From positions 5,572,501-5,636,500 of the forward strand of contig NZ_FNTF01000002.1 in the NCBI RefSeq assembly GCF_900105495.1: a stretch of 64,000 bases of DNA, given 5' to 3'. Positions 30,230 to 39,302 of this stretch are shown here, piece by piece. The position numbers were made by a program, and so were the translations under genes. Position 1 is the stretch's first letter, and each line of letters starts with the position of its first letter. Source of the DNA: Pseudomonas frederiksbergensis (GTDB lineage: Bacteria > Pseudomonadota > Gammaproteobacteria > Pseudomonadales > Pseudomonadaceae). The notes under the pieces were generated by a model, which did no database searches, was not told the DNA's origin, and saw nothing but the letters and a program-made list of their open reading frames with translations.

Positions 30230-30696
30230 GCCTTGGCCTCCTTCAGGTGAGTGGATGCCTGGCGGATGGCGGTCTTGATGCGGTTGTACGTGCCGCAGCG
30301 GCAAATATTGCCGACCATTGCCTCTTCGATCTGTTCGTCGCTGGGGTTCGGGTGGGTCTTGAGCAGCGCCGTGGCGGACATGATCTGCCCGCCCTGACAG
30401 AAACCGCACTGGGCGACGGCGGTGTCGAGCCAGGCTTGCTGGACGACTTGCCCGACCGGATCGGCGTGCAGGTTTTCGATTGTAGTGACGTTCTGCCCGA
30501 CCACCGAACCGATCGGCGTGATGCAACTGCGCGCCGGGGCGCCGTCGATATGAATGGTGCACGCGCCGCACAGGCCCATGCCGCAGCCGAATTTGGTGCC
30601 GTTGTAACCGGCCACGTCGCGGATTGCCCAGAGCAGCGGCATGTCCTCGGTGACGTCGAGTTGATGGTCTTGACCATTGAGCTTCAGGGTAATCAT
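30226..30696 (-). CDS. 2Fe-2S subunit of the molybdenum hydroxylase (IorA-like)
   Basis: 156-residue iron-sulfur subunit passing electrons from the Mo site. The plant-ferredoxin-type cluster motif is GCGMGLCGACTIHIDG with a later Cys (RSCITP), and the second 2Fe-2S domain has CGFCQGGQIM and NICRCGTYNRIKTAI. Start ATG 30696 (MITLKLNGQ) is preferred over the frame start at 30735. It has no signal peptide, so it presumably travels to the periplasm with the Tat-tagged large subunit. First gene of the operon. Confidence 0.88.
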   Translation of the reverse strand: MITLKLNGQDHQLDVTEDMPLLWAIRDVAGYNGTKFGCGMGLCGACTIHIDGAPARSCITPIGSVVGQNVTTIENLHADPVGQVVQQAWLDTAVAQCGFCQGGQIMSATALLKTHPNPSDEQIEEAMVGNICRCGTYNRIKTAIRQASTHLKEAKA

Positions 30697-30834
30697 GGGC
30701 ACGCCCGCATAGTTATCGGTTATGGGGTCGAGCAATCTGCCGCCAAAGGTTGGCGGTTGGCATCACGCAGATCGGCTCAGGCTAAATGGGCTCTCTTATG
30801 CGGACGGTAGCGTCTGCATCGGGCCTTTGGTGGA

Positions 30835-30846
30835 GCAAACGTTTGC
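30835..30846. promoter_or_regulatory. Perfect palindrome GCAAACGTTTGC upstream of the molybdenum hydroxylase operon
   Basis: A 12-bp exact palindrome 139 bp before the iorA-like start. Its form resembles LacI/GalR-family operators with a central CG. The regulator is not encoded nearby. Confidence 0.45.
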
Positions 30847-30879
30847 ATCGTTAGGTGGCTAAGTTAACCCAGCATTAAC

Positions 30880-30917
30880 AAAAAAGCCCTGCACCGTTAA
30901 ACGTGTGCAGGGCTTTG
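30880..30917 (-). terminator. Intrinsic terminator of the murB operon
   Basis: Read on the minus strand, AAAGCCCTGCAC and GTGCAGGGCTTTTTT close a short loop, beginning ~24 bp after the murB stop. Confidence 0.9.
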
Positions 30918-30940
30918 AGATCAGTCTTGAAAGCGTAGCC

Positions 30941-31960
30941 TCAATACCGATTGGGCTCCATTTCCAGATCGACATGAAAACGTTCTGAAATGTCTTTCTG
31001 AATGCGTTGCGCCAGGTTCAGCAATTGCAGGCCCGTCGCGTTGCCGTAGTTGACCAGCACCAATGCCTGCAATTTATGCACGCCGGCATCGGCTTCACGG
31101 AAACCTTTCCAGCCGGCCCGCTCGATCAGCCACCCCGCCGCCAGTTTCATCTGCCCGTCGGGTTGCGCGTAGGCCACCAGATCCGGGTATTCACCTTTGA
31201 GTTGCGCGACGAGCGCCGCTGGCACCAACGGATTCTTGAAGAAGCTGCCGGCATTGCCGAGCACTGCCGGGTCCGGGAGCTTTTCGTTGCGGATACTGCA
31301 AATCGCCTGGCTGACATCGGTGGCGGTCGGGTGATCGATACCTTGCTCGGTCAGGCGCTGACGCACCGGGCCGTACTCCAGATGCAGGTGCGCGGCGCGG
31401 TCCAGGATGAAACGAACCCGCAGGATCAACCAACGCCCCGGTTCCTGTTTGAACAGGCTGTCGCGGTAGGCGAAGTTACATTCTTCCAGAGTGAAATCCC
31501 GCAAGTCGCCGGTCTGGCGATCCAGCGCGGTCAGGCCGGCGAATACGTCCTTGATCTCCACGCCGTAGGCGCCGATGTTCTGCATCGGTGCCGCACCGAC
31601 AGTGCCGGGGATCAGGCTGAGGTTCTCCAGCCCCGACAACCCCAGCGCCAGGGTGTGTTGCACGAACGGATGCCAAGGCTCGCCGGCCTCGGCTTCGATC
31701 ACGACTTTGCTGCCGTCATCGCTCAGGATGCGAATCCCGCGGGTGGCCATGCGCAGCACCAGCGACTGGATATCGGCCGTTAGCAGCAGGTTGCTGCCAC
31801 CACCAATCACCAGCAACGGCACGTCATGCTCCACCGCATAAGCCAGGGCTTCACGCACGTCGGCATCGTTATGAGCCTCGGCAAACAGCCGGGCCTGAAC
31901 ATCGACGCCAAAGGTGTTGAACGGCTTGAGCGAAACCCGGGGTTGGACCAGCAAACTCAT
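30941..31960 (-). CDS. murB: UDP-N-acetylenolpyruvoylglucosamine reductase
   Basis: Flavoenzyme of peptidoglycan precursor synthesis, 339 residues (type I, long form). FAD motif VIGGGSNLLL, LIPGTVGAAPMQNIGAYGVEIKD, the tyrosine YRDSLFK and the catalytic Ser in NAGSFFKNPLV are present. Its ATG overlaps the phosphatase gene stop by 4 bp; the gene ends the lpxK-Trm112-kdsB-ptp-murB string. Confidence 0.95.
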   Translation of the reverse strand: MSLLVQPRVSLKPFNTFGVDVQARLFAEAHNDADVREALAYAVEHDVPLLVIGGGSNLLLTADIQSLVLRMATRGIRILSDDGSKVVIEAEAGEPWHPFVQHTLALGLSGLENLSLIPGTVGAAPMQNIGAYGVEIKDVFAGLTALDRQTGDLRDFTLEECNFAYRDSLFKQEPGRWLILRVRFILDRAAHLHLEYGPVRQRLTEQGIDHPTATDVSQAICSIRNEKLPDPAVLGNAGSFFKNPLVPAALVAQLKGEYPDLVAYAQPDGQMKLAAGWLIERAGWKGFREADAGVHKLQALVLVNYGNATGLQLLNLAQRIQKDISERFHVDLEMEPNRY

Positions 31961-32421
31961 AGCCGTCCCTTCAATTCGATCACCAGCAAATCACTGGCGC
32001 GCTCGATCAGGTCCAGCACCTGTTCAAAACCTTGGTCACCGTCGTAGTACGGATCCGGCACTTCATCGATTTCCGACTGGTACCGCCGCAAAAACAGGTC
32101 CAGCTCGGCTTTGCCCTTGGCCGGTTGCATGGCCTCGAGGTTGCGCAGGTTGCTGTGGTCCATCGCCAGAATCAGGTCGTAGGTGGCGAAATCGGCGCGG
32201 GACACTTGCTGTGCGCGCTGGGCGGACAGGTCATAACCGCGCAGCCTGGCTGCCGCCTGGCTGCGCTTGTCCGGCGCCTTGCCGACGTGCCAGTCACCGG
32301 TACCCGCGGAGGCGACTTCGATTTGATCGGCCAGCCCCGCCTCGCGCAGTTTGTGTCGCAACACGCCTTCGGCCGTGGGTGAACGGCAGATGTTGCCCAG
32401 GCAGACAAACAAAACCCGCAT
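31957..32421 (-). CDS. Low-molecular-weight protein tyrosine phosphatase
   Basis: 154-residue LMW-PTP. The N-terminal P-loop VCLGNICRSP supplies the nucleophilic Cys and Arg, and VPDPYYDG near residue 125 supplies the general-acid Asp. Members act on tyrosine kinases of capsule/EPS systems or other regulators, but here it sits in a cell-wall/LPS precursor operon and its target is unknown. The start shares bases with the kdsB stop. Confidence 0.9.
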   Translation of the reverse strand: MRVLFVCLGNICRSPTAEGVLRHKLREAGLADQIEVASAGTGDWHVGKAPDKRSQAAARLRGYDLSAQRAQQVSRADFATYDLILAMDHSNLRNLEAMQPAKGKAELDLFLRRYQSEIDEVPDPYYDGDQGFEQVLDLIERASDLLVIELKGRL

Positions 32422-33185
32422 CAGGCCTCCAGCAGGCGACGAACGCGCTCAAGGTCTTCGATGGTATCGACGCCGGTCGGCGGTGCGATCAGCGCGTCGG
32501 CGACGTGAATCCGCACGCCATGCCACAGGGCACGCAGCTGTTCCAGGGATTCAGTATTTTCCAGCCAGCAAGGTCCCCAGCTGACAAAGTCATGCAGGAA
32601 ACCGGCGCGGTAGGCATAGATGCCGATGTGGCGACGATAGGGCACGCCTTCCGGCAATTGCTCGCGGCTTTTGGCGAACGCGTCCCGGGCCCACGGCAAC
32701 GTGGCACGACTGAAGGTCAGCGCCAGGCCATTAAGGTCGCTGACAACCTTGACCACATTGGGATTGAACAGGGTTTCCACATCTTCGATCGGCTCGGCCA
32801 GCGTGGCCATGCGCGCTTCGGTGTGGGCGGCCAGGTTGGCAGCCACCTGGTCGATCACGCTCGGCGGGATCAGCGGTTCGTCACCCTGGACGTTGACCAC
32901 AATGGCGTCGGGCGCCAGGCCCAGTTTCGCGGCGACTTCGGCCAAACGGTCGGTGCCGGAATTGTGATCTTCGCGGGTCAGCACCACTTCAGCGCCAAAC
33001 CCTTTGCAGGCCTCGACGATGCGCGCATCGTCAGTGGCCACCACCACGCGTTGCGCACTGCTTTTGCTCGCCTGTTCCCAGACGTGCTGGATCATCGGCT
33101 TGCCGGCGATCAGCAACAGCGGCTTGCCCGGCAAGCGAGTGGAGGCGTAGCGCGATGGAATGACAACGGTAAAGGCTGTGGTCAT
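32421..33185 (-). CDS. kdsB: CMP-KDO synthetase (3-deoxy-manno-octulosonate cytidylyltransferase)
   Basis: Activates KDO for lipid A-core synthesis; 254 residues, standard. Motifs are [17 protein letters not shown] (nucleotide loop), [11 protein letters not shown] and [13 protein letters not shown]. The ATG at 33185 overlaps the Trm112-like gene by 4 bp, inside the LPS precursor operon with lpxK. Confidence 0.94.
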   Translation of the reverse strand: MTTAFTVVIPSRYASTRLPGKPLLLIAGKPMIQHVWEQASKSSAQRVVVATDDARIVEACKGFGAEVVLTREDHNSGTDRLAEVAAKLGLAPDAIVVNVQGDEPLIPPSVIDQVAANLAAHTEARMATLAEPIEDVETLFNPNVVKVVSDLNGLALTFSRATLPWARDAFAKSREQLPEGVPYRRHIGIYAYRAGFLHDFVSWGPCWLENTESLEQLRALWHGVRIHVADALIAPPTGVDTIEDLERVRRLLEA

Positions 33186-33367
33186 TTATCCAGACGCTCG
33201 TCGGTGGTCAGGGTGCGGGCTTCGGTTTCGAGCATCACCGGGATGCCGTCGCGAATCGGGTAAGCCAGGCCTGCGCCCTTGCTGATCAGCTCGGTTTTGT
33301 CGGCACTGAGCTTGAGCGGGCCTTTGCAGACCGGGCAAGCGAGGATATCGAGCAATTTGGTGTCCAT
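33182..33367 (-). CDS. Trm112-family small zinc-ribbon-like protein (YcaR type)
   Basis: 61-residue protein [20 protein letters not shown]... with one CPVC pair and the ending [11 protein letters not shown] typical of YcaR. The start at 33367 has AGGGA 6 nt upstream; the ATG at 33373 would abut it. Function is unknown in bacteria, though Trm112 is a methyltransferase activator in eukaryotes. It is consistently located between lpxK and kdsB in proteobacteria. Confidence 0.9.
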   Translation of the reverse strand: MDTKLLDILACPVCKGPLKLSADKTELISKGAGLAYPIRDGIPVMLETEARTLTTDERLDK

Positions 33368-33392
33368 GAGCATTCCCTGGATAAAAACGGAT

Positions 33393-34403
33393 TTAAGGCA
33401 AAAGACGAGCCGGCAACAGGCGCATCAGCTGCGTATCGAACCAGGCCACGAAGGCCGGCGATGGCGCAGCATCGACCGCCAGGTACCACCAATCGGCGGC
33501 GGCGAAGGCACGGCACTTCACCGCGTCCTTTTCGGTCATCACCAACGGCAATGACGGTGTGAAATTCAAGGCTTGCACGCTGTATTCGGCGTGGTCGGCA
33601 AACGCATGCGGCACCGGTTGCCAGTGTAGCGTTTCGAGGGTTGTGAAGAAACGCTGCGGATTGCCGATCCCGGCCACGGCGTGCAGCGCCTGGCCCGCGG
33701 GGAAGTGGTCGAGGGGACGCCGCTCGCCGCTGCGCAGATTGATCAATTCGGTGGGTTGAAGCTGGAAGGCGAAACCGCCGTCGCGATCGGCAGCGGCACC
33801 GTTGTAGAGTACCGCGTCGACACTTTGCAGACGCTCGGCCGGCTCACGCAACGGCCCGGCGGGCAGGCAACGCTGGTTGCCCAGGCCGCGGGCGGCGTCG
33901 ATCAACACCAGTTCAAGGTCGCGGGCCAGACGGTAATGCTGCATGCCGTCGTCGGACAGGATCAGGTCCAATGGCTCATTCGCCAGCAGCGCTTTGACGG
34001 CACTGCTGCGGTCCGGGTCGATCATCAACGGGACGCCGGTGCGCTGGACGATCAACAGCGGTTCGTCACCAGCGATATCGGCGCTTTGATCGGCATCGAC
34101 TCGCCACGGCAAGTGCGGTGGCTTGGCGCCATAACCTCGACTGACCACGCCGACCCGCAAACCGCTGCGCTGGCAGTGCTGGATCATCCACAGAATCAGC
34201 GGCGTCTTGCCGGTGCCACCGACGGTAATGTTACCCACGACGATCAGCGGCACGGGCGGTTGATAGATATCGCCCTCTCCCGCCAGAAAACGCTTGCGCT
34301 TGTTCATGACCACGCGCCGATACAGCCACTCCAGCGGCTGCAACAGCTTCAGGGCCGGATGACCCTGGTACCACGCGGCGAGCAAGCGATCGGACATGGC
34401 CAT
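33393..34403 (-). CDS. lpxK: Tetraacyldisaccharide 4'-kinase
   Basis: Inner-membrane lipid A kinase, 336 residues. The P-loop is [18 protein letters not shown], followed by SRGYGAK and the [19 protein letters not shown] segment. The ATG at 34403 overlaps the exbD stop by one base; a second in-frame ATG at 34397 is possible. Located between exbD and the Trm112-like gene. Confidence 0.93.
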   Translation of the reverse strand: MAMSDRLLAAWYQGHPALKLLQPLEWLYRRVVMNKRKRFLAGEGDIYQPPVPLIVVGNITVGGTGKTPLILWMIQHCQRSGLRVGVVSRGYGAKPPHLPWRVDADQSADIAGDEPLLIVQRTGVPLMIDPDRSSAVKALLANEPLDLILSDDGMQHYRLARDLELVLIDAARGLGNQRCLPAGPLREPAERLQSVDAVLYNGAAADRDGGFAFQLQPTELINLRSGERRPLDHFPAGQALHAVAGIGNPQRFFTTLETLHWQPVPHAFADHAEYSVQALNFTPSLPLVMTEKDAVKCRAFAAADWWYLAVDAAPSPAFVAWFDTQLMRLLPARLLP

Positions 34404-34834
34404 CAGGGCGCGGGCGGCGCCGCCTCGACTGTGGTCATGCGCAGGTGGCTGAAACCGAGTTTACCGGCGGCGTCCATAGCTGTGATGACGGACTGATGCT
34501 GGGCCTTGCCGTCGGCGCTGATGGACAGCGGCAAGTTGGTGTCGCCACTGGATTCTTTTTGCAGTGCGTCCATCAGGGTCGCCAGGTCGTTCTTGGGCAA
34601 GACCTGATTATTCACCGAGATGGCGCCTTCGGCACTGATGGCAACGTCCAGGTGTTTGACCTGCTGGTCTTCGGCCGGCGAACCGCTGACTGCTTCCGGC
34701 AGATCCACACGCAATTGGGTTTCTCGGGTAAAGGTGGTGGTCACGACGAAAAACAGCAGCAGGATAAACACCACGTCGATCAGCGACGCGAGGTTGATGT
34801 CTACCGTTTCCCGCGGTTTGCGGCGGAATTTCAC
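34403..34834 (-). CDS. exbD: ExbD/TolR-family biopolymer transport protein
   Basis: 143-residue proton-channel partner: short cytoplasmic start, one membrane helix with the conserved Asp ([23 protein letters not shown]), then a periplasmic domain. With the adjacent ExbB it forms a proton-motive-force motor energising an outer-membrane process, possibly linked to the LPS genes or ComEC. Start is GTG 34834, overlapping exbB by 4 bp. Confidence 0.9.
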   Translation of the reverse strand: MKFRRKPRETVDINLASLIDVVFILLLFFVVTTTFTRETQLRVDLPEAVSGSPAEDQQVKHLDVAISAEGAISVNNQVLPKNDLATLMDALQKESSGDTNLPLSISADGKAQHQSVITAMDAAGKLGFSHLRMTTVEAAPPAP

Positions 34835-35466
34835 GCTTTGCCCCCATTCAGGTCAACATCACGGTCACCCTGCACTACCTCGACCAGTTTGATCGCTTCC
34901 TGCTCCATGCCCACCACCAACTCATCGATCCGGCGTTGCAGGAATCGGTGGAAGAATACAGCCGGGATACCAACCATCAGGCCCGCAGCCGTGGTGATCA
35001 GCGCTTTGGAAATACCGCCAGCCAGCACCGCAGCATTGGTACCCATGCCTGTGCCCATGAACGCGCTGAAAATGTCGATCATGCCCAGCACCGTCCCCAA
35101 CAGACCCAGCAACGGAGCCATGGCAGCGATGGTGCCCAACGCATTGATGTAGCGTTCAAGCTCGTGGATGACCCGTGCGGCAGCCTCTTCGATGCACTCT
35201 TTCATGATCTCGCGACCATGCTTGGAGTTCGCCAGGCCAGCGGCGAGGATTTCGCCCAACGGCGAGTTGGCGCGCAATTCCTTGAGTTTTTCTTTATTGA
35301 GTTGCTTGTCCTTGATCCACACCCAGACTTGCCCGAGCAAATGCTCCGGGGTCACACGGCTGGCTCGCAGGGTCCAGAGACGCTCGGCGACGATTGCCAT
35401 GGCCGCGATGGAACTCAAAATGATCGGCAGCATCATCCAGCCGCCGGATTTGACTAATTCCCACAC
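34831..35466 (-). CDS. exbB: MotA/TolQ/ExbB-family proton channel protein
   Basis: 211-residue inner-membrane protein with three predicted helices (about 8-28, 110-132, 150-175). The central motif LERYINALGTIAAMAPLLGLLGTVLGMIDIF and the last helix GISKALITTAAGLMVGIPAVFFHRFL match the family. The start was placed at GTG 35466 (MWELVKSGGWMML, GAGGGG upstream) instead of the GTG at 35496. Forms an operon with exbD and lpxK. Confidence 0.9.
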   Translation of the reverse strand: MWELVKSGGWMMLPIILSSIAAMAIVAERLWTLRASRVTPEHLLGQVWVWIKDKQLNKEKLKELRANSPLGEILAAGLANSKHGREIMKECIEEAAARVIHELERYINALGTIAAMAPLLGLLGTVLGMIDIFSAFMGTGMGTNAAVLAGGISKALITTAAGLMVGIPAVFFHRFLQRRIDELVVGMEQEAIKLVEVVQGDRDVDLNGGKA

Positions 35467-35564
35467 AGTGACAGCCCCCTCGAAAAAGTGCGCCACTCTA
35501 ACATAGGGGGTGAGCGCACCGAAGACCGTGATGTCGCATCCGCTCGGGGTTTAACAACCCCGGT

Positions 35565-37787
35565 TCAGTGCGCAGAGCGCCAGAAGCGCCGTTCTTGACG
35601 CATCGTCCACGGCGGTTTGAAACGTCCCAGTTGCAGACGGATGGCGCCCTGCTCGGCGCTGTCATAAACCGACAGGCCGCGTTTTTGATAGCGCGCGACG
35701 ACCGTAGGATGGGGATGACCGAATGAATTGCCGTGACCGCGGGAGATCAGCACTGCTTTGGGTTGCAGCGCGGTAAGCAGCGCCATTGAAGACGAACTGC
35801 GACTGCCGTGGTGCGGCGCCTGCAACCAGTCAGTGGTGACGGCCAGTGGACTGTCGAGCAGTGCCCGCTCGGCGGCGGCGTCTATATCACCGGTCAATAA
35901 CAGACGCTCACCATTGGCTTCAATTTGAAGGACACAGGATTTTTGATTGCTCTCGCTGGCCGAAGGCCATTGCCAGAGCTGGAACCTGACATCATCCCAG
36001 ACCCATTGCTTGCCGCTCTCGCAGCCCTGCGCCTGTAACTCCGTCGGCAGCGCCTGGGGATCGCCACTGACCACCCGTTTTACCGGCAGACCATCGGCCA
36101 CGGCCCGGGCGCCGCCTGCATGATCGGCGTCGGCATGGCTGATCAACATCAAATCGAGCCCCTCCACGCCCAGCTTGCGTAATGCCGGCAGCACCACCCG
36201 CTCGCCCAGGTCGAAATCGCCGAATCGTGGCCCGGTGTCATACAACAGTGTGTGATGACGGGTGCGCACCAGGATCGCCAAACCCTGGCCGACATCCAGC
36301 TGCCAGACTTCGGCAATGCCTTCAGGCAAGACTTGCCGGGGCGGAAAAACCAGCAACAGCAGCATCGGCCAACCCAGCGCGCGAAACGGCACACCCCGAG
36401 GCATTAATAGTAGAAACGCACCGAGTGTGCCTACTGCCCAAATCCACAACGGGATGGCCATCGGCACCCACGCGGGCAAGTACCCGGCCATCAGCGTCAG
36501 GCCCTTGAACAAGAGGTCGATCAGACCTCCTGCCAGCCACAGCAACCCTTCGCCCACATAAGGAAGGGGTAAAAACAATGTGCCCAGCAATGCCACGGGC
36601 AGCACGACCAGGCTGATCCACGGCACCGCGAGCAAATTGGCCACCGGCCCGCTGAGACTGATCGGCAACCCGAGCACCAGCAGCAACGGGCACAGGCCAA
36701 TCGCGATCAGCCATTGGGCGCGGGTCCAGGTTTGCCACCAACGCCATGGGCCCAGACGCCCCCCGAAGGTGAAGATCAACACCGCCACTGCCGCGAACGA
36801 TAGCCAGAAACCCGGTTGCAGACTCGCCAGCGGATCCAGCAGCAAAACACCGTCGAGCGCCAGCAACAACGGCCACCAGGCGCCGAGATGACGAAATCGC
36901 AGGCGCCACAACAGCACCAGGCCGATCATCACGCAGGCCCGCCGCACCGGCACCTCGAAACCGGCCAGCAGCCCGTAACCGAGAGCGGCCGCGAATGCGA
37001 GCCCACAGGCCCACGGCAGCCAAGGCAAGCGTTTCGGCCATAGGCCATAGCGGGCCAGCGCGGCGATCAACAGGTACACCAGCCCTGCCAACAACCCGAT
37101 GTGTTGGCCGGAAATCACCAACAGATGGACGGTGCCGGTGTCTTGCAGCACCTGCCAGTCTTCGCGACTCAGCCCGGCGCCATCCCCCAGCACCAACGCC
37201 GTCAGCGCTGCCGTTCGCCCCTGGGCATCCACGGACTGCAAGCGCTGACGGACGCCGTCGCGCCAGGCCCATCGGGTTTCCTTGAGCCGTTCGCCAGCCT
37301 TGACCGTCCCGGTCGCACCGATGCGTTGCGCCAACAGCCAGGCGTCGTAGTCGAAGGCATGGGGGTTGAGCAGCCCCGCAGGACGCTTCAACTTGACCGC
37401 CAGTCGCCAATGCTCGCCGCTGTTGACCGGCGACCCGTCATACCAGGCCAGGCGCATCAGTTGCGGCACCTTGCCGTGTCGCGACCGGGCGTCCGCCAAC
37501 TCGAAACGCACGACGGCCTCATTGTTCTGGGGCAATCCCGTCACCCGGCCTTCGACCCAACGGGTTTCGCCATCAAGGCTCATCGGCAGCCGATCATCCA
37601 GCGCCCACTGCGCATTCGCGCCCGCCCAGCTGAAGCCGAACAGGAAAAAAGCCAGTGGATAGCTGCGAAACGGCAGCAACATCAAACCGATGACCGGTAG
37701 CAACATCAATAACCAGACCGGCGGTAATACCGGTAAAAAACGCAGGATCAACAGACCCAACGCCAGCGCCATCATCCCTGTGCGCAT
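35565..37787 (-). CDS. comEC: ComEC/Rec2-family DNA internalization protein
   Basis: 740-residue inner-membrane channel for single-stranded DNA uptake in natural transformation. Order: N-terminal helices, soluble OB-like DUF4131 region, multi-helix Competence domain (HLLVISGQHIGLLAGLVYLL), and C-terminal metallo-beta-lactamase-like domain (LMLISHADADHAGG, LQAPHHGSRSSSS). The start at 37787 has AAGGA 7 nt upstream; the GTG at 37808 lacks spacing. The gene appears intact. Divergent from the DUF2062 gene. Confidence 0.92.
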   Translation of the reverse strand: MRTGMMALALGLLILRFLPVLPPVWLLMLLPVIGLMLLPFRSYPLAFFLFGFSWAGANAQWALDDRLPMSLDGETRWVEGRVTGLPQNNEAVVRFELADARSRHGKVPQLMRLAWYDGSPVNSGEHWRLAVKLKRPAGLLNPHAFDYDAWLLAQRIGATGTVKAGERLKETRWAWRDGVRQRLQSVDAQGRTAALTALVLGDGAGLSREDWQVLQDTGTVHLLVISGQHIGLLAGLVYLLIAALARYGLWPKRLPWLPWACGLAFAAALGYGLLAGFEVPVRRACVMIGLVLLWRLRFRHLGAWWPLLLALDGVLLLDPLASLQPGFWLSFAAVAVLIFTFGGRLGPWRWWQTWTRAQWLIAIGLCPLLLVLGLPISLSGPVANLLAVPWISLVVLPVALLGTLFLPLPYVGEGLLWLAGGLIDLLFKGLTLMAGYLPAWVPMAIPLWIWAVGTLGAFLLLMPRGVPFRALGWPMLLLLVFPPRQVLPEGIAEVWQLDVGQGLAILVRTRHHTLLYDTGPRFGDFDLGERVVLPALRKLGVEGLDLMLISHADADHAGGARAVADGLPVKRVVSGDPQALPTELQAQGCESGKQWVWDDVRFQLWQWPSASESNQKSCVLQIEANGERLLLTGDIDAAAERALLDSPLAVTTDWLQAPHHGSRSSSSMALLTALQPKAVLISRGHGNSFGHPHPTVVARYQKRGLSVYDSAEQGAIRLQLGRFKPPWTMRQERRFWRSAH

Positions 37788-37921
37788 ACGCCCGTCCTTG
37801 AGAGTCACCTCTTAGGCATAGCCGGCTATCGCACCGCCATCGTTATTAATTGTCACAAAGTCTGAATGGGCAGCTCATAGAATCCAGACATACTTGCCGC
37901 CTTAACCGACCGAGAAGCCTT

Positions 37922-38440
37922 ATGCCCCGGCGCTTATTCAAACGTTACATGCCAGACCCGGTCAGCATCAGGGAACACAAGTCCTTACGCTTTCTCGGCA
38001 CCCTGCTGCATGACCCGAACCTCTGGCACCTCAACCGCCATTCCGTCGCACGGGCCATGGCTGTTGGCCTGTTCGCGGCGTTCCTGCCGATTCCCTTGCA
38101 GATGCTGCTCGCCGCCATTCTCGCCATCATGGTGCGCGGCAACATGCCGATTGCGGTGAGCCTGGTCTGGCTGACCAATCCAATCACCATGCCGGCGGTG
38201 TTCTTCTGCACTTACCAGACCGGTGCCTGGCTGATGGACGTTCCCACCCGCCATTTGCCGGACGAGCTGACCTGGGAATGGATCAGCGGCGAACTCTCGA
38301 CGCTTTGGCAGCCGTTCTTGCTCGGCTCGGTGGTGACGGGACTGGTGCTCGGCGCGCTCGCGTATTGCCTGACCATGATGTACTGGCGCTGGTGGGTCGG
38401 AAGGCAGTGGCGGCGGCGTCAGAAAAAACGGATGCAGTAA
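37922..38440 (+). CDS. DUF2062 domain membrane protein
   Basis: 172-residue inner-membrane protein beginning MPRRLFKRYMPDP, with the family segment HRHSVARAMAVGLFAAFLPIPLQ-like and LVWLTNPITMPAVFFCTYQTGAWLM. Three hydrophobic segments and a basic C-terminus (RRRQKKRMQ) are seen. Function is unknown; in other pseudomonads it neighbours comEC too. The start at 37922 was chosen since the upstream frame (from 37850) is not conserved-looking. Confidence 0.85.
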   Translation: MPRRLFKRYMPDPVSIREHKSLRFLGTLLHDPNLWHLNRHSVARAMAVGLFAAFLPIPLQMLLAAILAIMVRGNMPIAVSLVWLTNPITMPAVFFCTYQTGAWLMDVPTRHLPDELTWEWISGELSTLWQPFLLGSVVTGLVLGALAYCLTMMYWRWWVGRQWRRRQKKRMQ

Positions 38441-38444
38441 ACGC

Positions 38445-38479
38445 AAAACGGCCTCCACAGTGGGAGGCCGTTTTTTTTT
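38445..38479 (+). terminator. Intrinsic terminator after the DUF2062 gene
   Basis: AAAACGGCCTCCCAC-type arms (AACGGCCTCC...GGAGGCCGTT) with nine T immediately following, starting 5 bp after the stop codon. Confidence 0.92.
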
Positions 38480-38522
38480 GCGGTGTCGGGGCTTGCTCGC
38501 GAAGCAGACGACGCGGTCTCGA

Positions 38523-39302
38523 TCAGGTACGCATCCCGCGACCACTGACCAGCAGCCGTGCGCAACCGATGTACAGCACAACGGTCGCGATCAGCATGAA
38601 GGTGATCGCCACGCTGATTCTGATGTCCGAAACGCCAAGAATGCCGTAACGGAAGGCGTTGACCATGTGCAGCACCGGGTTGGCCAGCGACACGGTCTGC
38701 CAGAACGGCGGCAGCAAGGAAATTGAGTAGAACACCCCGCCCAGGTAGGTCAGCGGTGTCAGCACAAACGTCGGGATGATCGAGATGTCATCGAAGTTGC
38801 GCGCAAACACGGCGTTGATGAAGCCCAGCAGCGAGAAGATCGTCGCCGTCAGCACCACCACCAGAATGGTCACGCCCAGGTGATGCACCTGCAACTCGGT
38901 GAAGAACAGCGACAGCAACGTCACGATGAGCCCGACCATCAAGCCGCGCAGCACACCGCCCAGGGTGTAGCCGATCAGAATCGTATGCGGCGACACCGGC
39001 GACACCATCAATTCTTCGATGGAACGCTGGAACTTGCTGCCGAAGAAACTCGAGACCACGTTGCCGTAGGAGTTGGTGATCACCGACATCATGATCAGCC
39101 CCGGCACGATGTACTCCATGTAGGTGAAACCACCCATGTCACCGATCTGCCGGCCGATCAGATTGCCGAAGATCACGAAGTACAGAACCATGGTGATGGC
39201 TGGCGGCAGCAGCGTCTGCGGCCAGATCCGGGTAAAGCGCCTGACCTCTCGGTAAACGATGGTGTTGAGGGCAACGAGGTTGGGTTGCAGCTCGGAACTC
39301 AT
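38523..39302 (-). CDS. ABC-2-type transporter permease
   Basis: 259-residue permease with six predicted membrane helices and the NodJ/DrrB-like signature GGVFYSISLLPPFWQTVSLANPVLHMVNAFRYGILG near the C-terminus. It overlaps the ATPase gene by 4 bp, and together they form one exporter. The substrate is unknown; family members export drugs, polysaccharides or lipids. Confidence 0.88.
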   Translation of the reverse strand: MSSELQPNLVALNTIVYREVRRFTRIWPQTLLPPAITMVLYFVIFGNLIGRQIGDMGGFTYMEYIVPGLIMMSVITNSYGNVVSSFFGSKFQRSIEELMVSPVSPHTILIGYTLGGVLRGLMVGLIVTLLSLFFTELQVHHLGVTILVVVLTATIFSLLGFINAVFARNFDDISIIPTFVLTPLTYLGGVFYSISLLPPFWQTVSLANPVLHMVNAFRYGILGVSDIRISVAITFMLIATVVLYIGCARLLVSGRGMRT

